Shown here piece by piece: positions 52,963 through 60,434 of a stretch of 64,000 bases of DNA. This DNA comes from an uncultured Lachnospiraceae bacterium (GTDB lineage: Bacteria > Bacillota > Clostridia > Lachnospirales > Lachnospiraceae), in the NCBI GenBank assembly GCA_946554445.1, contig CAMNSD010000011.1:1-64000 (forward strand), in the 5' to 3' direction. Each line of letters begins with the position of its first letter. Within the stretch, counting starts at the first letter, position 1. A program made the position numbers and the translations under genes. The notes beneath the pieces were generated by a model. It saw nothing but the letters and a program-made list of their open reading frames with translations, made no database searches and was not told where the DNA came from.

Positions 52963-54705
52963 GTGGAACAGTCAAAGAAAAAAAATACGTTTGTGTTCCA
53001 GGCAGGTATTCTGGCGGCAGCCGGTATGCTTGTCAAGGTGATCAGCCTGATTTATAGAAGTCCGCTCCTGAGTATCATTGGTATCGAAGGTAACGGCTAT
53101 TATAGCGCGGCAATCAATATCTATACGATCATTTTGCTCATTTCTTCCTATAGTATTCCTTCGGCAATCTCCAAGGTGATTGCCCAGCGGCTGGCTTTTA
53201 AAGAATACCGCAATGCGCAGCGCGTCTTTGTCTGTGCGCTTCTTTATGTGCTGATCGTAGGCGGGACAGCTTCTATCCTGACCTTTGTGGGCGCACCATT
53301 TCTGGTGAAAGAGAATCCCAATGCGGTAGTGGCGCTTCGGGTTTTGTCTCCCACTATTTTTTTCTCCGGGTTTCTAGGCGTTTTGCGGGGGTATTTCCAG
53401 GCCCATAGTTCCATGCTGCACACTTCCATCTCCCAGGTACTGGAACAGATTATGAATGCGGCCATCAGTATTCTGGCGGCTCGTCTTCTGATTAATATGG
53501 TGATAGACGAGGACAGCACGACCAAGGCAATTTATGGTTCAGCCGGCAGTGCGGTCGGAACCGGAGCAGGCGTGGTGACGGGACTCCTCTTTATGTTTGC
53601 CATGTACCAGCTGAACCGCAAGATCATCCACAGGCGGGTGGAGCGGGATCAGAGTTGGCATGAGGAGAGTTATCGGGAGATATTTAAAGTCATTTTTACG
53701 ATTGTAACACCTTTTATTCTCAGTACTTTTATTTACAATTGTTCTACCGTTATCAATATGACGATTTATTACGATATCATGGATTTTAAGCATGTGGATG
53801 ATGTGATTGCATCCAACAACTATGGGATTTTTGCCACCCAGGCGATTGCGGTAGTTAATATACCTATTGCCATTGCTTCTGCCATGTCTTCCGCCATGAT
53901 TCCCGGCGTTTCGGCTTCTTATGCCAGGGGCGGGTTTGAGCAGACGCGCAGACAGGTTTCCAAGGCAATTCAGATGACGATGTTAATATCCATACCGGCC
54001 ATGGTTGGGATGGCGGTGCTGCCCAAGCCGATCATGCAGTTTATTTTTCCACAGAAGGAGTCTCTGGATGTGGCATCCGGACTTCTGATGGCTTTGGCGG
54101 CAACGATCGTACTATATGGTCTTTCCACGTTGACCAATGCGGTGCTGCAGGGAATCGGCAAAGTCAATACGCCGGTGTTTCACGCGGCAATCGCCTTGGT
54201 GATACAGGTAGCGGGACTGGTCCTGCTTCTTTTTAAGACGGAACTGGACCTTTATGCCCTCGCCTGTGCCAACATCATCTATTCGCTGGTGATGTGCGTG
54301 CTCAACCAGTGGTCGGTCAGAAGAAATCTTGATTATCGGCTGGATATTGTCAAAATCTTTTTAAAGCCCCTTTTTTCAGCTGGTGTGATGGGAGCAGTGG
54401 CTTTTGGGGTTTATCACGGTCTGATACTTCTGATACCGGTCAGCAGGATTGTATTGCTTGTGGCAATCGGCGTGGGAGCCTGTGTTTATTTCGCCATTCT
54501 GCTTTTGATTGGCGGTGTGAGTGAGGAGGAGTTATCGGCCTTCCCCAAGGGAGAATTGCTGGTCCGACTGGCGCATAAGATGCATCTTTTGCCGGATGGA
54601 AAGAAACGTCAGCGTGTGAAAAAGAAAAAAAAGCGCAGACGCAAAAAAAAGAAGAAAGGTAAGAAGCCTCAGTCAAAAAGAAATCCTGAAAGAGAGAATA
54701 AATGA
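52963..54705 (+). CDS. MurJ/SpoVB-type lipid-linked polysaccharide flippase
   Basis: This 580-residue protein of the MOP (MATE-like) superfamily has about 14 membrane helices. Motifs such as GNGYYSAAINIYTIILLISSYSIPSAISKVIAQR (spread over residues 44-78), SGFLGVLRGYFQAHSSM and IPIAIASAMSSAMIPGVS are those of SpoVB/MurJ-like flippases in Clostridia. It may flip lipid II or a polysaccharide precursor. The C-terminus is an unusual polybasic tail, about 30 residues of almost pure Lys/Arg. The start is GTG 52963 behind AAAGGAGCGGGG. The stop codon lies inside the following terminator hairpin. Position after MBOAT/DHHW suggests a wall or capsule role. Confidence 0.85.
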   Translation: MEQSKKKNTFVFQAGILAAAGMLVKVISLIYRSPLLSIIGIEGNGYYSAAINIYTIILLISSYSIPSAISKVIAQRLAFKEYRNAQRVFVCALLYVLIVGGTASILTFVGAPFLVKENPNAVVALRVLSPTIFFSGFLGVLRGYFQAHSSMLHTSISQVLEQIMNAAISILAARLLINMVIDEDSTTKAIYGSAGSAVGTGAGVVTGLLFMFAMYQLNRKIIHRRVERDQSWHEESYREIFKVIFTIVTPFILSTFIYNCSTVINMTIYYDIMDFKHVDDVIASNNYGIFATQAIAVVNIPIAIASAMSSAMIPGVSASYARGGFEQTRRQVSKAIQMTMLISIPAMVGMAVLPKPIMQFIFPQKESLDVASGLLMALAATIVLYGLSTLTNAVLQGIGKVNTPVFHAAIALVIQVAGLVLLLFKTELDLYALACANIIYSLVMCVLNQWSVRRNLDYRLDIVKIFLKPLFSAGVMGAVAFGVYHGLILLIPVSRIVLLVAIGVGACVYFAILLLIGGVSEEELSAFPKGELLVRLAHKMHLLPDGKKRQRVKKKKKRRRKKKKKGKKPQSKRNPERENK

Positions 54706-54748
54706 TTGTCCTTGCGCGCATACTGTTAGGGACAATCATTTATTTTTT
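54697..54748 (+). terminator. Terminator hairpin directly abutting the next gene's ribosome-binding site
   Basis: A stem of about 15 pairs (54697-54711 with 54730-54744) closes an 18-base loop containing TGCGCGCA and leads into a T run at about 54743-54748. The flippase stop codon lies in the 5' arm. AGGAGGG of the next gene starts right after the T run. Confidence 0.8.
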
Positions 54749-54761
54749 AGGAGGGAAGATT

Positions 54762-54947
54762 ATGGCAAACTTATCAGAGCTTGATTTACAGAACCTTCGT
54801 CATCTTATGGGCGGCTATGATGTGACACACTGCAAGATGAAAGAGTATGCCGAGTGCGCATCCGACACGAAGGTAAAGCAGTTTTTTGAGAAAGGCGCAC
54901 AGTCGGCAATGCAGAACAAGCAGCAGTTGATGGAATTTTTACAGTAA
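54762..54947 (+). CDS. Small helical protein, possible spore-coat-associated
   Basis: This 61-residue protein, MANLSELDLQNLRHLMGGYD onward, is short and helical with two Cys-adjacent Lys-rich turns (HCKMKEYAECASDTKVKQFF). The layout resembles the half-ferritin-like helical hairpins found in CotF-type coat proteins and their small companions, so a spore-coat or spore-maturation role is plausible. There is no signal peptide. TAGGAGGG gives a strong start at ATG 54762; the longer frame upstream lies in the terminator. The CotF-like gene follows after 34 bases. I cannot name the family with certainty. Confidence 0.65.
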   Translation: MANLSELDLQNLRHLMGGYDVTHCKMKEYAECASDTKVKQFFEKGAQSAMQNKQQLMEFLQ

Positions 54948-54981
54948 CCGGATAATGATGATCACAAGAAAGGAGCCTATC

Positions 54982-55242
54982 ATGCAGTTGAACGAAAAGA
55001 CAATGGTAGCGGATACCCTGACAGGTATCAATGGAGAACTGGTGCGTTTCGGAGAGATGATCGCACAGACGGAAAATAAAGAACTGAAACAGACTTTGAA
55101 GCAGTTTAGAAATGCCTGTGAGCAGTCACAGGAAGAACTTTACCAGATTGCACGGGAGAAGTCCTATTATGTACCGGCGGCTAAGGCCACCCAGGCGGAG
55201 ATCGATCATGTGAAGGATTTGTTCTCTTCTAAGACTTTGTAA
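54982..55242 (+). CDS. CotF-like spore coat protein
   Basis: This 86-residue helical protein has the pattern of the Coat_F family: TMVADTLTGINGELVRFGEMIAQTENKELKQTL (spread over residues 7-39), a helix with FRNACEQSQEELYQIAREKSYY and a short VPAAKAT tail. CotF-like proteins associate with the spore coat or are small ferritin-like helical bundles. The start ATG 54982 follows AAGGAG; the in-frame ATG 54955 is unsupported. It shares a transcript with the 61-residue gene. A terminator lies 63 bases after the stop. Regulation by a late sporulation sigma factor is expected but I saw no clear site. Confidence 0.7.
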   Translation: MQLNEKTMVADTLTGINGELVRFGEMIAQTENKELKQTLKQFRNACEQSQEELYQIAREKSYYVPAAKATQAEIDHVKDLFSSKTL

Positions 55243-55304
55243 GAGCGATGCAATTATTTATGTAAACCTGTATTATGACAATATTATAATAGAAGATGAA
55301 AGAG

Positions 55305-55339
55305 AAACAGGCAGGCTCGATGTGAGTCTGTCTGTTTTT
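55305..55339 (+). terminator. Intrinsic terminator after the coat-like gene pair
   Basis: A 14-pair stem with two G-T pairs (55305-55318 with 55324-55337) closes loop GATGT and ends in five T. Confidence 0.85.
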
Positions 55340-55463
55340 GGGTTTGAATCTGCCTGGGTTTTGTATTAGTATGGTGTGAGAAGTACTTCTTCTAGAACTC
55401 GGCGGCAAAGGCTGCGTTTATTTATCTTTGGGAATTTTATAATACGGGATTGTGGAGGTCTGT

Positions 55464-56300
55464 ATGAAAAAAAAGGGGCAGTTTTGTATGTTGATCATAA
55501 TGGTGCTTCTGATCATATCTGGGTGTGCCGGGGAGGCAGGTTCACGGCAGGAAGACTGGGCACTTAAGGTAACGTTTCTGGATACCGGGAAATCCGACTG
55601 TATCATTATGGAAATGGGAGATTTCGTCGTGGTCAACGATACGGCGGACGCCGATGATGCGGCGGCCATCTGCGCTTATTTGGATGAACAGGATGTAGAG
55701 CGGATTGAGTATCTGATCTTGAGCCATTTTGATAAGGACCACATCGGCAGTGCGGCGGTGCTTTTGTCGGAGTATGAGGTGGGATGTGTGCTGATGCCGG
55801 ATCACGAGGAGGATTCGGAACCCTATCTTATGATGACACAGGCTCTCGCGCAGTCGGGCGCGGAACAAAGACGGCTTGTGGAGGACTGCAGTTTTACCCT
55901 GGAAGGCGTTGCATTTACCATAGATGCGCCGGATGAGGATTCCTATGATGATGATAACAATTATTCCTTGATTACTACAATATCCTGCGGGGAAACGAGG
56001 TTTTTGCTGATGGGGGATGCATTGAAGAAGCGGACGGGTGAATTTTTAGATTCTGAAGCTGGTGAGGAGCAGTATGATTTGATCAAAATGCCGCATCACG
56101 GAGATTATAATAAAAAACTGCCGGAACTGTTTGCGCTTGCCAGGCCGGAATATGTGGTCCTGACGGCGGGTGAAGAGCGGGCTAGGGTGGAAGATAAGAC
56201 CATCGAACTTTTGGGACAGTCCGGCTGTCAGGTGTTTTATACAGATGAGGGAACTGTCACGGCTCTGTCAGATGGCAGAACCGTGACGGTGATGCAATAA
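55464..56300 (+). CDS. Metallo-beta-lactamase-fold lipoprotein (ComEC-like hydrolase domain)
   Basis: This 278-residue protein has a lipoprotein signal (ISGC near residue 22) and a metallo-beta-lactamase domain. The metal motif SHFDKDHIG is near residue 90, followed by LLMGDA and KMPHHGDYNKKLPE, and ends with YVVLTAGEERARVEDK. This arrangement resembles the C-terminal domain of ComEC and stand-alone secreted relatives that may degrade nucleic acid or other phosphodiesters outside the cell. It is alone: no ComEC membrane part is present. GGAGGT precedes ATG 55464. It converges with the rqcH gene 10 bases away. Confidence 0.82.
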   Translation: MKKKGQFCMLIIMVLLIISGCAGEAGSRQEDWALKVTFLDTGKSDCIIMEMGDFVVVNDTADADDAAAICAYLDEQDVERIEYLILSHFDKDHIGSAAVLLSEYEVGCVLMPDHEEDSEPYLMMTQALAQSGAEQRRLVEDCSFTLEGVAFTIDAPDEDSYDDDNNYSLITTISCGETRFLLMGDALKKRTGEFLDSEAGEEQYDLIKMPHHGDYNKKLPELFALARPEYVVLTAGEERARVEDKTIELLGQSGCQVFYTDEGTVTALSDGRTVTVMQ

Positions 56301-56310
56301 AATCAAAAGA

Positions 56311-58098
56311 TTAGGGAATCTCCTGTAGTCCTGATATGTCTGCGTCGATCACCATGGAATAGTTGGTGTAATAGACTACGAATCCGGGTTTGGCCCCGGC
56401 CGGTTTTTTCACATGTTTTTTCTGGATATAGTCAATTTCTACCTTATCCTGCTCGCGGCCTTTGGAGTAGTAAGCGGCGAGTTTTGCGGCTTCCTCGAAA
56501 GCGCGGTCGGGGACTTCCTTCCCATCTGTTTTTAAAATCACATGGGAGCCGGGGATCTGCTTGGCATGGAACCACCAGTCGCCGCCGGAAGCGAATTTAA
56601 AGGTCAGGTCATCGTTCTGATAATTGTTCTTACCCACATACAGATGGAAACCATCACTGCTTAAGTAGTGGAAGGGTTTGCTGGTGATCTTCACCTTTTT
56701 CGTGCCGCCCTTGCGGCGGATGTATCCGCTCTCGATTAGTTCTTCTTTAATCTGGACTAAATCTTCCTCTTGCATGGCGATATCCAGGGCTGCCAAAATG
56801 GATTCCAGATGCGTGATTTCTTGTTTGACTTGTATGGTCAATTCAGACAGGGCTTCATATGTTCGTTTGAGTTTTCCGTATTTATCAAAATATACTTTGG
56901 CATTTTCCTGGGGGGAGAGCGTTGTGTCCAGGGGAATGTCAATCATCTCATTTGTATAGTAATTAAGCGCCTGCAGAGATTTGGCGCCCGGTTCCACGTT
57001 GTATCCGTAAGTATTCAACAGTTCGCCGTAAACTTTGTATTTGTCCTTTTTTTCGGTATCCTGCATCTGTTTCATCTGCAGATCGTATTTCTTCACATTG
57101 CGCTCTAGAGCGGTCTGCACGATCTTGCGCAGATCCACGGACTTTTGACGAATCCGGGTTATGATATTGCGCTGGGCGTAATAGTGTTCTAGCAGGGTAC
57201 TGATGGAATCGAACTCCTGTGTCTGCTTGTCCGCATAAAGTGTCAGGGGAAGCGCTGCAAATTCAATGGGCTTTGGCCCCTCATAGATGATGACGGGGGC
57301 AAAGTCTTGCGCTTTAACGCTGGCCATTATATCGCAGAACACAGTATGAACGGCAGGCAGAGCAGGCCCATCAGGCAAAAGGCTTGCGGGCACATCCGCT
57401 CCGCTATCTGCGGCCAGTACATTGGCAGGCAGATCGGCGTCCACTCCGGCACGGTAGCAGATTTCCTGCGCAATCACAGGAGAAAGGCCGGTGTAAGAGG
57501 TATACAGCGCCTTATATAAAGGCATTGGTTTGGTCTGCATATTCGCCCGAAAAGTCTCATAAGACAAAAGGGCATCATCCAGGGGATTTTCCTTTTCCTG
57601 GGTTTTAGGAATAAAATAGGTCCTTCCCGGCAGCACTTCGCGCACGGAACTGATCATGCCAGAGATATGTTTGATGCTGTCGATGATTTTATCATCCATG
57701 TCACAGAAGATGATGTTGCTGTGCTTACCCATGATTTCAATGATCAGTTTCTTACGGCAGACGTCGCCCAGTTCGTTCAGGTGTTCCAGTTCCAGATGAA
57801 TGATGCGCTCCAGGCCGGGCTGGGTGATACCTACGATTTTGGCGTTCTGTAGATGCTTGCGCAGCAACATGCAGAATCCCGGCGCAGTCATGGGACTGGG
57901 CTTGTTGGTCTCCGTCAGATAGACCAGAGGGAGGGAAGCGTCTGCAGACAAAAAGAGCCTGTACTGGGTGCTGTGATTTTTGATGGTTAAGAGCAATTCG
58001 TCGCTCTCCGGCTGGGCAATCTTATAGATTCGTCCGCCTAAAAGGGTTTGCTGCAGTTCACTTGTGATACCTGCTATGGTAATGCCGTCAAAAGCCAT
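56311..58098 (-). CDS. rqcH: RqcH (NFACT/Rqc2 homologue)
   Basis: This 595-residue protein adds alanine tails to stalled nascent chains on 50S subunits in ribosome-associated quality control. NFACT-N motifs at the start include MAFDGITIAGITSELQQTL and GGRIYKIAQP, with PSPMTAPGFCMLLRKHLQNA. A long coiled coil covers about residues 340-455. The C-terminal NFACT-R domain has FHYLSSDGFHLYVGKNNYQND and GDWWFHAKQIPGSHVIL. Some relatives were annotated as fibronectin-binding proteins. AAAAGGA precedes the ATG. Upstream lies a palindromic repeat pair and then the divergent yicC promoter. Confidence 0.92.
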   Translation of the reverse strand: MAFDGITIAGITSELQQTLLGGRIYKIAQPESDELLLTIKNHSTQYRLFLSADASLPLVYLTETNKPSPMTAPGFCMLLRKHLQNAKIVGITQPGLERIIHLELEHLNELGDVCRKKLIIEIMGKHSNIIFCDMDDKIIDSIKHISGMISSVREVLPGRTYFIPKTQEKENPLDDALLSYETFRANMQTKPMPLYKALYTSYTGLSPVIAQEICYRAGVDADLPANVLAADSGADVPASLLPDGPALPAVHTVFCDIMASVKAQDFAPVIIYEGPKPIEFAALPLTLYADKQTQEFDSISTLLEHYYAQRNIITRIRQKSVDLRKIVQTALERNVKKYDLQMKQMQDTEKKDKYKVYGELLNTYGYNVEPGAKSLQALNYYTNEMIDIPLDTTLSPQENAKVYFDKYGKLKRTYEALSELTIQVKQEITHLESILAALDIAMQEEDLVQIKEELIESGYIRRKGGTKKVKITSKPFHYLSSDGFHLYVGKNNYQNDDLTFKFASGGDWWFHAKQIPGSHVILKTDGKEVPDRAFEEAAKLAAYYSKGREQDKVEIDYIQKKHVKKPAGAKPGFVVYYTNYSMVIDADISGLQEIP

Positions 58099-58135
58099 GA
58101 TGGTTTCGTCCTTTTCTTATGGTATAGGAAGGTGT

Positions 58136-58182
58136 CGAGTCCGCGAAGCGGATCTCGCAAAGTTAATTTGCGAAGCAAATTT
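58136..58182 (+). repeat. Paired palindromes between rqcH and yicC
   Basis: Hairpin 1 (58136-58157) pairs CGAG/CTCG and TCCGC/GCGGA around GAA with one bulged T. Hairpin 2 (58165-58181) pairs AATTTGC/GCAAATT around GAA. Stem outline, TTC/GAA-type loops and the CGAG/CTCG ends resemble the array near 4.9 kb, so they may be members of one dispersed family. Confidence 0.65.
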
Positions 58183-58244
58183 ACTTTTGTTATTGTACAA
58201 TAAGCGGGCATATTTTTCAATCGTGGATGCTTTTTCTCTATTTC

Positions 58245-58273
58245 TTGACTATATGCGGGGATTCCTCTATAAT
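58245..58273 (+). promoter_or_regulatory. Strong sigma-A-type promoter for the yicC operon
   Basis: TTGACT at 58245-58250 and a perfect TATAAT at 58268-58273 are exactly 17 bases apart. Transcription should start near 58280, giving a leader of about 55 bases before yicC. Confidence 0.85.
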
Positions 58274-58335
58274 AAAAAATGTACGCGTGGGTCTATCTGT
58301 ACGTATACCTACAACAGAAAAGGAAGAAGACGATA

Positions 58336-59214
58336 ATGATAAAAAGCATGACCGGGTTCGGGAGATGTGAAGTGGCGGAAGGGGAACGGAAGATTACGGT
58401 GGAGATGAAATCCGTCAATCACAGATATTTGGATGTCAATGTTAAGATGCCCAAGAAACTGAATTTTTTTGAGGCAGCAATTCGCAGTGAGTTAAAGAAC
58501 TATATCCAGAGGGGCAAGGTAGATATCTTTATCAGCTATGAGGATCTTTCGGAGTCCAATGTGTGTGTGAAGTACAACAAAGACCTTGCGAAGGAATATG
58601 TCAGATATCTGTCTCAGATGGCGGAAGATTTTTCCCTGGACAATGATATCCGTGTATCCATTCTTTCCAGATATCCGGAAGTGCTGACCATGGAGGAACA
58701 GACCATTGACGAGGAAGAGCTCTGGCTGTTTTTAGACAAGGCGGTCAAGGGAGCGGCAGAGTCTTTTGTGGAGACCAGGATCAAAGAGGGAGAGAATATC
58801 CGGGACGATCTGGTTGCAAAGCTGGACGCCATGCTTTCCCATGTGGATTTCATCGAGTCCCGTTCTCCGCAGATTATTGCAGAGTATAAGCAGAAACTGA
58901 AAGATAAAGTAAGGGAGCTTTTAGAAGATACGCAGATTGAGGAGGGCAGACTTCTGACGGAAGTGACTCTGTTTGCCGATAAGGTGTGTGTGGATGAGGA
59001 ACTGGTGCGTCTGCGCAGCCATATCGCCACCACCAGAGAGAATCTCGTACAGGGAGGCAGCGTGGGGCGTAAGCTGGATTTCCTGGCCCAGGAGATGAAC
59101 CGGGAGGCCAATACCATTCTCTCGAAAGCCAGTGACCTGGAAATTTCCAATCGTGCGATCGAACTTAAGACAGAGATTGAGAAAGTCAGGGAGCAGATAC
59201 AGAATATTGAATAG
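58336..59214 (+). CDS. yicC: YicC-family endoribonuclease
   Basis: This 292-residue protein has the YicC N-terminal motif KSMTGFGRCEVAEGERKITVEMKSVNHRYLDV (spread over residues 3-34) and the C-terminal DUF1732 part LVQGGSVGRKLDFLAQEMNREANTILSKASD. Recent work on E. coli YicC shows RNase activity on small RNAs; the Bacillus homologue (YloC) occupies the same place before remA and gmk. ATG 58336 follows GGAAGAAG; the upstream frame, starting at 58279, begins at the predicted transcription start and is unlikely. remA follows 9 bases later. Confidence 0.9.
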   Translation: MIKSMTGFGRCEVAEGERKITVEMKSVNHRYLDVNVKMPKKLNFFEAAIRSELKNYIQRGKVDIFISYEDLSESNVCVKYNKDLAKEYVRYLSQMAEDFSLDNDIRVSILSRYPEVLTMEEQTIDEEELWLFLDKAVKGAAESFVETRIKEGENIRDDLVAKLDAMLSHVDFIESRSPQIIAEYKQKLKDKVRELLEDTQIEEGRLLTEVTLFADKVCVDEELVRLRSHIATTRENLVQGGSVGRKLDFLAQEMNREANTILSKASDLEISNRAIELKTEIEKVREQIQNIE

Positions 59215-59223
59215 AGGTTACAG

Positions 59224-59484
59224 ATGGGCAGACTGATTCATATAGGATTCGGTAATGTGGTCAATACGGGAAAAATCATCGCCATTGTGAGTCCCGATTC
59301 TGCGCCGGTCAAACGTATGGTGCAGAAGGCAAAGGAGACAGGGATGGCGATCGACGCCACACAGGGACGCAAGACGAAGGCGGTGCTGGTGATGGAGAAC
59401 AGCCAGATCGTCCTGTCGGCGCTTCTCCCGGAGACCATATCAGGAAGAGCACAGACAGAGGGCGGGCAGACAGATGAATCGTAA
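59224..59484 (+). CDS. remA: RemA-type DNA-binding regulator (DUF370)
   Basis: This 86-residue protein matches RemA/DUF370: HIGFGNVVNTGKIIAIVSPDSAP and the DATQGRKTKAVLVMENSQIVLSALLPETI segment. In Bacillus it activates biofilm matrix genes and wraps DNA as an oligomeric ring; in Clostridia its targets are less known. The C-terminal 12 residues (GRAQTEGGQTDES) are a flexible tail. It overlaps the gmk start by 11 bases. The order yicC-remA-gmk-rpoZ is conserved across Firmicutes. Confidence 0.93.
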   Translation: MGRLIHIGFGNVVNTGKIIAIVSPDSAPVKRMVQKAKETGMAIDATQGRKTKAVLVMENSQIVLSALLPETISGRAQTEGGQTDES

Positions 59485-60097
59485 AGGAATTTTGGTTGTT
59501 GTTTCCGGATTTTCCGGAGCCGGTAAGGGCACCCTGATGAAAAAACTGGTACAGGAATACGATAACTATGCGTTGTCCATTTCCGCTACCACCAGAACCC
59601 CCAGACCGGGCGAAGAGAATGGCAGGGAATATTTCTTTGTGACAAGGGAAGAGTTTGAAAAACGGATTGCTGATGATGCACTGGTGGAATATGCCTGCTA
59701 CTGCGACAATTACTATGGGACACCCAGGGATTACGTGGAGCAGCATCTTGAGCAGGGACATGATGTAATCCTGGAGATTGAGATACAGGGAGCCCTTAAG
59801 ATCAAAGGGAAATATCCGGATGCGCTGCTGTTGTTCGTGATGCCGCCGAGTGCGGCGGAACTTCATCGCAGGTTATCCGGCAGGGGCACGGAGACGAAGG
59901 AAGTGATAGAGCAGAGACTTCATCGTGCCGTTCAGGAAGCACAGGGTATTGAGAAGTATGATTACATTGTGATCAATGATGATCTGGATACCTGTGTGGA
60001 GGAACTTCATGGGATCATCACTGCGGCGCATAATACGCCGCTAAGGAATGAGGAGTTTATAGAAAAAATGAGAATGGAACTGGAAGGAGAAGAGTAA
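59474..60097 (+). CDS. gmk: Guanylate kinase
   Basis: This 207-residue enzyme phosphorylates GMP to GDP. The P-loop is SGFSGAGKGTLMKKL near residue 12. SATTRTPRPGEENGREYFFV binds GMP, and VEYACYCDNYYGTP is also typical; the lid region carries RRLSGRGTE. The length is normal. The start overlaps remA by 11 bases, and its stop overlaps the rpoZ start by one base (TAATG). Together these suggest coupled expression. Confidence 0.96.
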   Translation: MNRKGILVVVSGFSGAGKGTLMKKLVQEYDNYALSISATTRTPRPGEENGREYFFVTREEFEKRIADDALVEYACYCDNYYGTPRDYVEQHLEQGHDVILEIEIQGALKIKGKYPDALLLFVMPPSAAELHRRLSGRGTETKEVIEQRLHRAVQEAQGIEKYDYIVINDDLDTCVEELHGIITAAHNTPLRNEEFIEKMRMELEGEE

Positions 60098-60423
60098 TGT
60101 TACATCCATCTTATGCAGATTTGATCAAGGTAGTGAACAGTGAAGTGGAGGAGGGGGAAGATCCCGTAGTAACCAGCAGATATTCTATCGTGATGGCAAC
60201 TTCCAAGCGGGCGAGACAGATTATCGCCGGCGATGATGAACTGGTAGACTGCAAGGGAAAGAAACCGCTCTCCGTGGCAGTGGAGGAATTAAGCCAGGGT
60301 AAGATTAAGATATTAAATGAGGATGCGTTGGAAGAGGAAGTTTTGGCGGAGGAGACAGCGCAGGAGGAGGCTTCGGCAGAAGAAACTGCGCAGGCGGAGC
60401 CGGCGGCTGAAATAGAGCAGTAA
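60097..60423 (+). CDS. rpoZ: RNA polymerase omega subunit
   Basis: This 108-residue subunit helps assemble RNA polymerase. The motifs LHPSYADLIKVV at the start and SRYSIVMATSKRARQI in the middle, with KKPLSVAVEELSQGKIKI, match omega. The last 35 residues are an Ala/Glu-rich acidic tail (EEVLAEETAQEEASAEETAQ), longer than in many homologues. ATG 60097 overlaps the gmk stop by one base. rimO begins 11 bases after the stop. Confidence 0.93.
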   Translation: MLHPSYADLIKVVNSEVEEGEDPVVTSRYSIVMATSKRARQIIAGDDELVDCKGKKPLSVAVEELSQGKIKILNEDALEEEVLAEETAQEEASAEETAQAEPAAEIEQ

Positions 60424-60434
60424 GGTCGTATTAT

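Noticed and set aside
54762..55242. Two small genes considered as a bacteriocin pair.
   Set aside because: No leader peptide, double-Gly motif, immunity or export gene; the helical patterns fit coat-type proteins better.
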